Part shown: positions 19,904 to 31,249 of the stretch, in pieces
How positions within the stretch are numbered: position 1 is the first letter of the stretch
Layout: every line of letters starts with the position of its first letter
Origin: Mesodorylaimus sp. YZB2_4
Taxonomy: Eukaryota; Nematoda; Enoplea; Dorylaimida; Dorylaimidae
Assembly (NCBI GenBank): GCA_030248295.1
Contig: JASANH010000044.1
Coordinates: 1-64,000 of the forward strand
DNA: 64,000 bases
Direction of reading: 5' to 3'
Notes under the pieces: model-generated
Told to the model about the DNA's origin: nothing
The model's database searches: none
The model's input: the letters and a program-made list of their open reading frames with translations, nothing else
Position numbers and translations under genes: made by a program

Positions 19904-22900
19904 TGCTCCCCGCATGATTAAATGTCACCTAGGGAGGTGACCTCATAGTCGGGACAATGAGTGCGCGCTCTCGACTCAGACCCAACAAAAATCGATCCCC
20001 CCATCTTTTTGTTAAAGGGGATTCAACAATTTAGAGATTGCGAAAATAAAAATGGACACACGAAGTACAGTAGTTGGTCTTACCTCTTCATTTATAAAAA
20101 GAGTGAAATTTCTCATTCCTTTTTGTAATATTGGCGATGATATTGCCTGCAAAAAAGACATGGATAGAAGCAGCCAACAATCAACAAAGATGCTGTACAG
20201 TATCTATTTTGAATTCACTCCACCCAGTCAGTCACCCTGAGTCACTCAACAAAGTATGTATACATCGGCTCGACAGCTAAATCGCGTATTGGATGGAAAT
20301 TGCCAGCATTCGCGCTTATCCCAGTCTTGGCATCAAGCTACAGTACAGTTAGAAACTATGGGTTCATCTATAAAAAACGCCCCCCCCCCCTCGGGGGAGG
20401 GTGGGGTTAAGCGGAAAAAGCGTGCAAGTGAATGTGAGAGCGGGTAGGCGGGCGCAAAGTGGACGTGTACTGTACTTTACGACATTGGCGGAGAATATCT
20501 CGTAAAATTGCTAATATTCAAATCGTGAACAATTGATCCAAAGACTCCTCATCAGGTGACTCAGATCAATCATATTCCATTTTTTCCAAGCACTTTCCAT
20601 CTTTTGGCTTGTCTTTATGTATCTGAGGTGTATAAAACAATTTTAGTGCTTGGTGCCAGTATTTGTCGCTAAATCAGGTGCCTTGATAACAAGACCTGCA
20701 GGCGTGGGCGGGGAAGGGTCTGATGAGCAAGTACTCTTAGGAGCGAGCGAGTATATCTCTGGCCTCCCAGTCCAGTGTCCTACAAGCCTGCCCCGTTTCA
20801 GCTGTCACTATCCATTACCACTCTAATTGCCCAAGAGAACTAGCCTGCAGCTAAGACGTATTTTGGAAAAACTCTATGTACAGTAGCAATTACAGTATTT
20901 GTAGCATGATAGACATTATTATTTTCAAGCAGAAACTGCGCAAAAAAAATTTTGATGCGAGCTCGGACGATTCAGCAGTCGGATGACTGAAGACCAGTAC
21001 CCATCACTTCTAGCCGGGGGGATCACGGCGTGGATGGGGAGGGTCAAAAAACGCGTTTTTCGGTGACGTATGAAACTGAGGAGTCAGCAAACAAAAAAAA
21101 ACAGCTACTGCAAAAAACTTACTCCTTGTAATTAAAATATACCTTTCCTTTAGCTCAGGCCTCGTAAGACTATACAGTAGATGGCAATCGGCGCGAGAAA
21201 CAGGGTCGTGTATTAAAACAGAATTAAAGATCACGCTTCGAAACGCAACACGTAGTTATTAATGATATGTTAGGTCCAAAAAGTAAACGCATAACAGAAA
21301 TGAAGTTTTATCACAATCTATTTTCGAGACGCACATGTACGTTAAAAATAACACATTTGGGCGTCACAGTTCAAGTTGGGTATGCTCGCAGCTTTCTAGG
21401 TAGAAAATGACTCATCAAAAAAGCATTGACTTAGTATTTTGAGTCATTCAACTTTAATGAGACCCAAGAGCCCCGCGCTAGAATATCTATGCTCAAAACT
21501 TATTCCTGGCCTAACGCATAGCCAACCAAAAAGTAAAAATCAAAGATTATGGAAAAACCTGTTTGTAGACACTGTACAAGTTTGTGTAAAAAACAGGCTA
21601 CTGACATTTCAGCTCTAGATCGGATTTCAGCTCTTTCAGCTCTGGCGCTTATATTGATGGTGTCCATATCCAAAAAGAACCAGTAGCCCAGTATTCCCTG
21701 GGAGCGGTGCTGGTCTGAGCGCATGTGTGCATGTGTGCCTCTTGTAGCCAATAGTGGAAGGTAGGTACTAAGAGCTAGGTACGAAAAAATCGTGATTGAG
21801 AGGGCTGGGAAACCCCTCTGCATGTTTTGTGGTGCAAAGGCCTGGCTGTCCATGCACACTGCAGGATGTTACCATCGATTTTTGAAATGGCTCTTCACAG
21901 TTAGTCGCAAAGTTGCGCCATTCGTTCAAGCACTCTGACCAGTGTTCTTGCATGCATAGATCCTATACAACTCCGTTTTACCTCACAGCAATGTAGTCTC
22001 CAAGAATCGCGGTAGATTTTTCGAGTTAGCAAATGCTCTGCTGCAGCTGGTGGGTTGCGCAACCATTGCCGCCGAGCGATCAGAACCGAACTTATTGACA
22101 ATAAGGCCGATAACTTGATCAGGTGAACTTATTCTTTAATCAAAAGTGGTGTCAGAGTCCATAATTGATCCGAGCAGACCCACCAAAGAATGGTTATATC
22201 TGAACATTATATATGTATTTTAATAACTCATCGAATACCCGCCCGATCTGTTTTCTTCTGCCTATGTGGACTGCTGTTTTCTGCTGTGTTTTCCATTGTT
22301 TAACAGCCACAAAGCCTCAGCTGCTAGGAAATTTTCTAGTCGGGCAAGCGAGACAGTAGACCAACTCACATTAATCGGTTGGATTAGTCAATGGGTCACC
22401 TCTCAAGTTAGGTGTACACTACTTAGGCGACCATCCGGGACAGCCGGTAGAGTGGGAAAGATGATCGAGTGAAACAGGCGGCCATCTGAGACAGTCAGCT
22501 TGATTATTCACAATCTGTGAGCCAACCAGCTAACTAGCCAGTCAGCCAGTCACTGAGCCAGCAAGAGTTCTGATGCATCTATGTAAAATGTAAAAAAAAA
22601 ATAAGGGGTTTGTTAAAAAATGTTGTGAAATGCTTATTATCATTATCAACATCGAGCTCCACTTGTAAGTTGGGGTAAAGCTTGCTGTACAGTATATGGT
22701 TTGTGGATGCAGTAAAATATGGTTTTCTCTTTGTCTTAAAAATGGCGCTAAGAATTGTTTTGCCTACCTAGTACCCACATAGTGAGCACAAAAGTGTGCA
22801 CGTATATTTCTGCATCAACAGCTTATCTGACAGCAAAAATGGTCAGGCACGACAAAATGTTTTAAAAAATTCAGAAAAATTTGATCGAGTGCCTTGCCAA

Positions 22901-22997
22901 TGCGGGGAGTTTTATTCTCCATCCTTAACTCCTTGTTTCATCAAAAGATCCCGCAGCATATTCTGTTTTGTCACTGTTCACTATCAGTTACGTTATA
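19904..22997. other. Stretch without an assignable gene
   Basis: Low-gene DNA. A C-run followed by a G-run (20384-20410) could fold on itself or form quadruplex DNA. Another G-rich patch is near 21015. AGCCA-type simple repeats lie at 22510-22565. A TGGTGTCAGAGTCC sequence at about 22148 resembles a primer-binding site but has no LTR beside it. Confidence 0.45.
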
Positions 22998-22999
22998 TA

Positions 23000-23364
23000 C
23001 TGTAAACGTAAAACATTTCGTGCGTACAACATTTCGCGGTTAAGGCTCGCCACATTATTTGCGGTACTACATTCCGCGGTGGTCAGCAAACATTAGGCAA
23101 CTTAGGTTGTTTGTCAGACGCTAGCCGGCTTGGCGTCCCTGAGAGGAAATCCAGTTTTGAGATCGTAATATGCTAGTTTGAATTTTTGTGATTTGTAATT
23201 TCAATTATCGTTCATGCAAGATCAGTTGTTCTTTCGACAAAAGAATATGGAAAGGTGTATAGTATAATAAATTGATGTACGGTACAATATATCTACTCAT
23301 GTTTTACTACATTCACTACATTTCGCGGATTTGGACCAGACCGCGAAATGTTCTACGTTTACAG
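23000..23364. mobile_element. Tc1/mariner-type MITE with TA target duplication
   Basis: Ends are CTGTAAACGTA and its reverse complement TACGTTTACAG, each flanked by TA (22998-22999, 23365-23366). Inverted similarity extends inward (AACATTTCG). Inside are several copies of ACATTTCGCGG in both orientations. At 365 bp it has no transposase. TA flanks are diagnostic of the Tc1/mariner superfamily. Confidence 0.75.
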
Positions 23365-23366
23365 TA

Positions 23367-25345
23367 ACGAGTAGTGCAACGACTCGAACTCAGTAACGGG
23401 GTGGCAGCAGGAAGCTGTGTTTACTCATCCGTTCGTTGTCCCACTGACAAAACTGGTAACTCACTGTAAATAAGTAGCGCGAACAGCGGGTACCATGAGT
23501 AACCTGAAAAAGGGGCCGCCAGTCAGCAGCTGAATTTCTATTTCGAGGTCATTTGTTCTTATCTCATGCCCTATTTGCGCCGGACAATTGGAAATTGGCT
23601 CCTTTTTCTGTTAGCTGTGAGTCAGTTCGATTGTGCCTATGCCTGTACGGAGGCCATTCGTAGAGTCTGCCTTCTAATTTTATGGGCGAAAAGCAGAGAT
23701 GGAAGACTAGTTGCCGGTCAAACGCGTGGGGTCATAGGGTCCTCAATTTAACGAAGAGTATGCCATGCATCATCATTAGAACGTCAAGCAAAGAGGGACA
23801 GACCAGTAGAAAATATCTAATGTTCTTTCTCTTTTTAAAGACGTAAGAATGTTGGAAAGGGGAATTCCATCCAGGAATCCGCTACTCGGGAAATGATATC
23901 TAACTCTAACGCTGCACTCGAAACGAGATCGATCGATGTGGGACCTAGAAACCAGCAAAGATGAGTGGGAAGTCAAATTTTTAGGTTAGACCCTTCTTTC
24001 CTGTAATGACGACTGGTTTGTATCGACAAAATGTCCTTTCAGGGTTCTGTCAGTAACGCCAACGAGGCAAGAAACTGATGTGCTGGCCCGATTCCCTCCA
24101 GAGATCGCTGCAATGGCCGAGCAATGCATCATTCACGATAAAGTACTCATTCGCAAAAGAATCATCAGAGATGCACCAACTCTCGATGGATGATGCTGGC
24201 CGTACCGCTTTTACTGCCAGCCTCTTGAGTACAGTCAAAAGCGTAAATGAATTGGATCGCAGTACGTTTTCTCTCTAGCATATCTTTTTGTTGCTGAATC
24301 TGTGTCCATGGAAATGACAAGGAAACCTGAGCTGTGTTCACTTCTATATGGAAACATCGCTGAAGAATATTTTCAGAACTTCTGAAGACTTGCTCGTGCT
24401 TTGCCCTGTTTTCTTTTCGGTTAGCCAGCCAAACTAGCTATTCGGCCAAGTACTTGTCCTAACTACTTTGATTTAATTCCACCATCACCTTACTCAAGTC
24501 GTGTTTGATTTTTTTTTACAGCAATACACCAGCATGCCTCGCATAAATGGTTTCTCCTTGCTCGCAAGCATCACTTTTTCAAATACCGCCCATAAGATGG
24601 CCAGCAAAACTTTGCCATCCTTAACGGAGGCTGAGCGGCAACATTTAAAAAAGCAGACCACTGCTCTTTGAAACATGGACAGTGAAAGACGTCGCGTCTT
24701 GGTTACCCAAGTCGACTATGAGATATAATGTCTAGCATTTGGTTAAAGGAATATTGTTCGCAAAAAATTGTTACCGTATTCTTATTCTGATTTCCTCACT
24801 ATTATTGAGGAAAAGGATATCTGGGTTTTTTTGTTTCCGATTCTCACATTTGAAAAGCTTTTATTTCGCTTTTTCTGTCGAATGATGTTCCGTACTCAAC
24901 CTTTTTTGATCAGCAGCTACTCAACCAGTAGGCGCTGTCCTCAACTCCCTTCTTAAGAAGCTCAATGTCTTCTTTAGTTACTATATATTCAGTTAGAATA
25001 TTTGGGGTACTTTAAATTCAGTGAAATCTCTAGTTACACGCCTCCTACAAACGCTCTACATTTCGAGAAAGCGAGTGACACAAATGCACCAGTTTCAATT
25101 AAACGCAAAACCCCAAAAGATACTTGTCTGAATGCGTAAGAAAGAGCACGAGTCTTCACTTTCAACAAAAAAATAACTGCTATAAAAAGCCGCCTGCTGT
25201 GTCGCCAGTGTGGACGAAGCCAGCTGGGTATTATACAAAATGCTGTGAAGCATCTAGCTAAATTTAATAAAAAATGCTGGTCCGGCTTCAGCGACATTTT
25301 TTCATTTAGTACATGTTTGAGATAATGGTGAACATTCTTTAAGTC
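23367..25345. other. Stretch with weak exon candidates only
   Basis: A frame at 23566-23751 starts with a signal-peptide-like N-terminus but is short. At 24534-24671 an ATG frame of 45 codons follows a T-rich tract ending in ACAG (a splice or trans-splice acceptor shape). A B-box-like GAGTTCGAGTC lies at about 23385 (minus). None is firm. Confidence 0.35.
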
Positions 25346-25657
25346 TTATGCAAAACATCGTGTTTTGAAAAAAAAACTTGAAGGAAACATTAACGCGGAG
25401 ATAACGTGGATGACTCGACTTTCCAGATACAACAGTCCATGGAAAACCCCTTGGTGGTTGGAGAATTCCCAAGTGGGTTCCATCAGCACCCAGGAGATGC
25501 GATGTTTAAGGACCGTTTGCAAGAATTTCCGGGCGATGGTGAGGAGTACTAATGGTGTGATGCTTATTAGCACGAGAAAGGAAAAGAGAACGGAGGTTAC
25601 GACGCCTTCGATCAGCCCGAATATAGCGGCATCCCAATTCGCGAACGAAAATGACAA
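25346..25657 (-). CDS. Putative membrane protein ORF, 103 codons
   Basis: Starts with an acceptable Met at 25657. A predicted transmembrane helix covers about residues 12-45 (L-F-S-F-L-V-L-I-S-I-T-P-L-V-L-L). A basic stretch and a mixed region follow. The hydrophobic N-terminal half and the lack of low-complexity sequence make coding plausible. The opposite strand has an overlapping frame of 99 codons, so the strand is not certain. No homologue recognised. Confidence 0.3.
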   Translation of the reverse strand: MSFSFANWDAAIFGLIEGVVTSVLFSFLVLISITPLVLLTIARKFLQTVLKHRISWVLMEPTWEFSNHQGVFHGLLYLESRVIHVISALMFPSSFFFKTRCFA

Positions 25658-26430
25658 GAAATAGAATCAAGGAAAGAATTTTTGCAAAAAAATATCATGC
25701 AGATTAAATAACCCAAGCACTATGACTATTTAGACGGTTTGACCAAACTCATCTAATAGCAACCTGGGCAGCGACAACTTCTGCATAACAGCAACTGTTT
25801 GGCCCTCACTGTCCCAAGTAGTCTTGAATCCGGATAACCGTTATTTTTTTCTTCATGAAGTGATCCGTGTCTCTTTTTGAACGCTCAAGGAGCGACTAAC
25901 AATGATCAAAAGATCAGATTTAGTTACAATTTTTCGCATAGCGCTTAATTACTTCACATTTTCTATCCCTTTTCTTAGTCTAAGTTATTGACAGTTAGGA
26001 GAAGCAGAAAACCAGGAAAGGGTCGAGTGGGGCTAACAAGCTGCAGAAATGCGACAACGACAGCTGCTTGCCATGACAGAAGAGTCAGTGACAGTTAATG
26101 GTCTGCAATATGCTGCTTTTTATGAATTCGAGGATGCAGTCGAGTCCGCTAAGTATTACCAGCCCCAGACAGTAAGAGAATGTGATGTCGTCACTTCAAT
26201 CATCTCTTCGCGCTTGGAGATTTTAACGTCAATTTCCTGGCTGACAGTCATCCAGACTGTGACTGAACCAAAGTGAGCTCTAAAAACGCAAAAACCGATT
26301 TTTTTGTTCTCTTTCTCGCCAAATCATACCATTTTTGTGTATTCCTAACCATTTTCAAGACGCAACGCTTTTTCGAACACTTTTTGTAATCAGAGAAGAT
26401 TTAATAGTGCTAGTCAGTTATGTCAAATCA

Positions 26431-26532
26431 AGGCTGAAGCACCATGGCCCTAAACTTGCGCGATTTATTATGAAAATAAGGCTGAGGCTGAGGCACCATG
26501 GCCCTAAACTTGCGCGATTTATTATGAAAATA
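26431..26532. repeat. Tandem duplication of about 48-54 bp
   Basis: A unit containing CACCATGGCCCTAAACTTGC occurs twice in succession, ending each time in TTATTATGAAAATA. The second copy has an extra AGGCTG. Both lie within one open frame (26335-26589). Confidence 0.85.
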
Positions 26533-27724
26533 AGAGTTTTCCCTCTTTATTTTCACAAAATTCCAAAAATTTTGATGGTCAGTCTATAAATGATATTATG
26601 CTGTTATACCTATGCTATCGGCATGTACCCGTATGTGCCAGTTCAGACAACCTTGCGTCAATTCACTGACTAAATTTTCGAGTTCTTCGGTTCATTATAA
26701 GACTTGGTCAGTTGAACCACAATCGATTTAAACTGAGGGCCGTTTCTTAGAAGAAGCTCAACCCAACATGGAATATGTATGTGTCAGTAAGGAAATGTCA
26801 AAACACATGCAAGTTTCATAATCATACCATTGTGAAAGTGACTAAGCAAAAGCTGTAATGACTTCGAACATTTGTGTATTCTGAGTGCTATGCGATTGGG
26901 GTTGTTCAGGTAAGCGGTGGCCAAACTTCTCGACTACATAAATATTGCAGCAGTTACTCGACACTCAAATTGTGGATCCGGCGTACACCGACGTATCCTA
27001 GTTGGAAGATTTCTTGGTGTAAGACATTTTATGTGAATAAAAGGTTGCCATAAGCGGACAATGGCAATGAGCTCACCTATATGCGTCTGTGTCTACTCAT
27101 CTGTGTGTACTGTACCCCTACTGGTATAGTTGTCGCACTGGAAGTACCTCTGGTCGCAAATCTAGTAGCCATTTCTCGAGTGTGTCCCACACCGAAAGTA
27201 ATGACGGGGGGGGGGGGCGCCAGGAAACCGTTCACGTATTACTGATGCGACTTGAAATAGGATCACTGCCTCGTCGACTATCGCCGCGCAAGTTCGCCTG
27301 TACCCCTTTCCATTGAAACCAATGTTTTAGTAAACATGCGTCAGGTGGCTTATGTCTATCCCTTTGTGGTCTCACCCAACTACTGAACTCTCCACCTTCT
27401 GTCCAACAAAGGGCAAACTCGATGTTGGTGGATGTATTTTCGCAAATCCTTTCCTTTTTTATCGAAGCCGTGTAAATGGTTTCTTGCTAATTAGGTAGGA
27501 GAAATTAAGGATTGGGTTTGTGATTGTCTAGTTTCAATGAAAGGTGCGACTGCCGACGTATGCCCGTCTGTTCGTGTAATATGGGTATATGCGACAATGA
27601 CATCAAATGAGAGCTGCTCCCAGAAGAGAGCTAAATTTTAAGTAGTGAGGTTTCGGAAGGCTATACGATCACATTCTCATACTTGTGAGGGTAAGTAGGA
27701 CAAGGAAGATATATCTATAATTTT

Positions 27725-27745
27725 ATTATATATATATATATATAT
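27725..27745. repeat. TA microsatellite
   Basis: About ten TA units in a strongly AT-rich patch. Confidence 0.9.
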
Positions 27746-28569
27746 GTTCTTCTGACGATTGAACGCATATTTTTGAGGCATCTGTTCTGCTAGTAATAGA
27801 TATATATGCATATATTTTTGACTCCTAAGATACGCCGTATACAGAACATCCCTTCATGCAAAAACATGCCTTTGTACGAAGTATAAAAAGGCCTATATAT
27901 TGTATATATGGACTGTCTCGATTCATAGAGGGTCATACATACTCGTCATCGTACATTATAAGAGAGAGAGCGTGCTTAGAAAACATGAAACCGTTCGCCA
28001 GAAAGGCACCGCGAGGGCTAAACTGAGGCAGAGCCTGAAATAAAACCAACATCAATTAGGGCTATCCAGAAATGATGCATTCAACATTTCCTTTTTTCAA
28101 GTTGATGCTGGCTGGTATTTACGATTAGGGATATTCAGTGAAACTGGATTGCGATTAGGAGGCGTCCCAGTTGCGAATGCAAGTAGAAAAAGCGGAGGGT
28201 ATCAGGGGGCACTATCCCTGGGGTTTGACACCATTGATTCGCATCTGTACTTCCGCCCATCGTCAAGAAGCTGCCGAAGCACCATCAAAGCTGGAGCACC
28301 AGCTTAAAGGGATGGCTGCTGGACGTGTCTGAATATGCGGCGAACCGACTAGTGACAACGATTTCGGATGTTACTCCTAGCTGTACCATGCTCGGCAACG
28401 TCGCTATCGCCAACTTTATCGCCGACAATCCGAACATTTGAATTATGCAACTGGTCAACTGCTACGGTATCACAGGCCAATTTCACCAGGGTCTTGTAGT
28501 CGTCCTTGAAGCTTAGGATGATTCCAGCGAATCCGAGCTAGACAACGACGACTTCCATTAATTACCCGA

Positions 28570-29275
28570 TGCGGCAGAGTATTATATGGCGATTGAGGAT
28601 GCCACAGTGTGGAGTATGGAGTAGAGTGAGTGGATTTGTGGTGGGAAACGATTGAGATTATTGAGTGAGCTTCTTTTTTGGCTCCATTCCCCTTGTACGT
28701 ACTCTGATTTTTTGTTTGAAATACGTCCTATTCCCATCGCTTTATTTTTACTTTCGTTTCATGGCATGCACTTGTTCGATTTTATTTTTAAAGTTTTTTT
28801 GATTTGATTCTAGTTTTGCTTTGATTAGGCAATTTTGTGCCTATGCTTGCGTTTTAAAATTTTTTCATATGAAATAGGTGCCGGGTACACTTTATTCACA
28901 GGATGCAAGTTTAAGTTATTCATGTTTATTAGGCTTTATGACCAAGCAAACAAAGTCTAGCTTTGTAGCACTGGTTCGACAACATGATCGACATCATACA
29001 CACAAATACTCTTATCAAGCAATCCATTTACGTAAATTGTGATCAGAAATGATTTGTATATCAGTCTTCATACAGGACACCATCGTAGTCTTTGTTATCA
29101 GAAATCTGGCGCGCAACTAGAAGTCGTGAGGCTACGGAACAGGCGTCGGCTTTGGTTTAAAGTAGTTTAGAAGGGTCACACGTCAACATATTTTCGGGAT
29201 GCCGCTAACAGGCGCTGAGAAAAACAGTCCGTCCACTCTGAACCAAGCAGGCCATTTCAGACGAGCTCGATAATC
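28570..29275 (+). repeat. Dispersed repeat, copy A (about 700 bp)
   Basis: Aligns over its length with 43817-44510: both contain CTTGTACGTACTCTG, TTAGGCAATTTTGTGCCTATG, GTTCGACAACATGATCGA and a CAAGCAGGC-ATTTCAGAC end. Near the 3' end copy B keeps an ATG opening a frame, while copy A has that codon changed and a stop four codons later. Copy A instead keeps the downstream frame to about 29408. The pair looks like the 5' region of one transposable element family. Confidence 0.75.
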
Positions 29276-31249
29276 TCTTCTTCAGCGATGCAGTCAGTAA
29301 GAAGAGGGCTGAAGGCGATAATCCTGAAGGTAGCCCCATCATCAGCGACATGTGGAAGCTATCCGGAGCAACTGGATATGATAAGATGATCAGAGATTGT
29401 GAAGGCTGAAGGATTTGGTTTATGTCGACGCACTTGAATTGGCTTAAACACATTTTTCACGCAGTTCCGAGTATTTTTTATTGGTCAAGCCGATGGAGAC
29501 TAGTCTCTAGTCGCCAAACCTTCAGTTGTCGCCAGTCCCAGCAGCAATGCATCGAGGACTGGCACTGCATCTAAGTCCAAAAAGCAGAGGCCTGTGCGTG
29601 AAGGTCACAAAGAAAGCTGACTCACCTCATCGTCTACTTGAAGGAGAACCTTCACTTGGAGCTAGCACAATGGTTCTAAAAAAACATGTTTGTTCAACCG
29701 CCTGTTTCTTAGCCCTACAGTGTGCTGCATTATATTCAGCTATAGATGATGTATGACATGACATGACATGAGGCCGATTCAAAGGAAAATCATCACTCTA
29801 GTAATCTATGAAGATCCTGGTAAGTGCGCTGCTGCTATGTGCGCGATAGGCGAAAGTACGGATGTTAATCACCACCAGAATGTGTGCACACGCGTTTTAC
29901 ATCTACACAAGAAGATACGCGAAAATAAGCACAATTTTTCCAACAAGACGCCTGGTCCGTCAATCGCAGATTTCTTAGCCGACGAGGGCAGGTTAGATAG
30001 GACAAAATGATAAATGCTTTGTCGTACGTGACATTCTTTACTAGCTTCATCGTCAGTGTCAGATCGACAAACCGCCCGCGAATCGACAGGAGACAAGGTC
30101 GCAGGCCCAGTTTGCCAGTGGCAAGTCATTCACTGGTGCGAGTGATCTACTTATGACGACACGCCACGACGCATTTCAGCGACAAGGTAAAAGATTGCGA
30201 ACACAACTAAAAGGAGACAGTCGAACCTTGCCATTTCCACTACCTGACTAGGATCAATCGTCCTGTGGACCTCTGTCAAATTTCCAGGCACACCATAGAA
30301 GGACATCATCGAAAGCCTACTAACACAGTTTACCAATTGCACCTTACTGTGGACTCAATTCTGCTAGTATAAATCTGATCCGAAATTAGACAACTTGGAG
30401 AGGGTCCTCCCAACAGCAGATACTAATAAAAGAGATGGGCTTCTGACTAAAAAAAACTTGGCTTTGTTTCCATGGTTTTGACAGTCGTCGCTTAAAATGC
30501 CTTTCCGCCCGGTCGCCTGAAAAAATTCCACTATAATGGTAAGGTGCGTGTCTTTAAGCTATGTAGGGTATGCTTCATTTAATCAATATGGGTTACTTCT
30601 ACCTTGCGGATGAGTTGCGCCGGCAAGGGCGAGTGACCGATGTCCTCCTTTCCATGCGGGAGGCATGTGAACTTGTGGAAAGCCAGGTGAGCATGGTCGG
30701 CAGAAGAAAAAGCCCGTTACAACTCGATCGCACAGCCCTCAACGCTAATCCACGTGATTGATTCACGTCCGCGAGTTGCGTGTGATGATTATCGCATCAA
30801 GCTTAGGACGTCATCAATTCTGCCAGGCATTCTCTATCTCGATGTCTGAATGGGAAACGATGCCGCCTCTATCGAGCAATTGAGCTGGACGTTGGCGCAC
30901 CATCACACGACACAATTGGCTCACAAAAGGCATGTTCGCTCGCCTTTTTCAGTTCTCCAATCGCGACGGGCTGAAAGCTGTTTTTGACTCATACGCCCCG
31001 GCCGAACTTTTGGGCTGGCCACATGCAGACAAAGAGCTCGGCCCCCAGCTCTCAATTGGCCGATTCCCTTCTTTTCCGTTTATCCGACCCCTCCTTGCTA
31101 GTTACGGCCGGGCTATACACTGCGATTCGTCCGCCCTTCGTAAAATCTCTGGCCTTATTTTGCCAAAAACCATGTACCTCGATGGTCAAAATGTCTGGCG
31201 ATATCGAAAGCGCGGTAGCGCTTACCTTAGGAATAGAGCTTAAGTCCAT
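29276..31249. other. Stretch with scattered open frames
   Basis: Apart from the candidate exon at 30570-30686, frames at 29768-30010 and 30932-31243 (plus) are unremarkable. ATGACATGACATGA, a short tandem motif, lies at 29753-29770. Confidence 0.35.
30570..30686 (+). CDS. Candidate first exon
   Basis: ATG at 30570 begins a 39-codon frame with helix-like composition (Y-L-A-D-E-L-R-R-Q-G-R-V-T-D-V-L-L). It ends at CCAG/GTGAGC, a textbook splice donor at 30687. No downstream exon could be paired. Family unknown. Confidence 0.3.

Larger units (their letters stand above)
25658..28569. other. Stretch without an assignable gene
   Basis: Contains the tandem duplication at 26431-26532, a G12 run at about 27206, a TA microsatellite near 27725-27745, and an open frame at 26049-26276 with a possible donor near 26170. 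From 28140 to 28570 a decayed coding-like stretch (frames interrupted by several stops) leads into the dispersed repeat at 28570. Confidence 0.45.

Noticed and set aside
22140..22160. Primer-binding site of another LTR element
   Set aside because: TGGTGTCAGAGTCC has no LTR-like CA end or Gag frame next to it.
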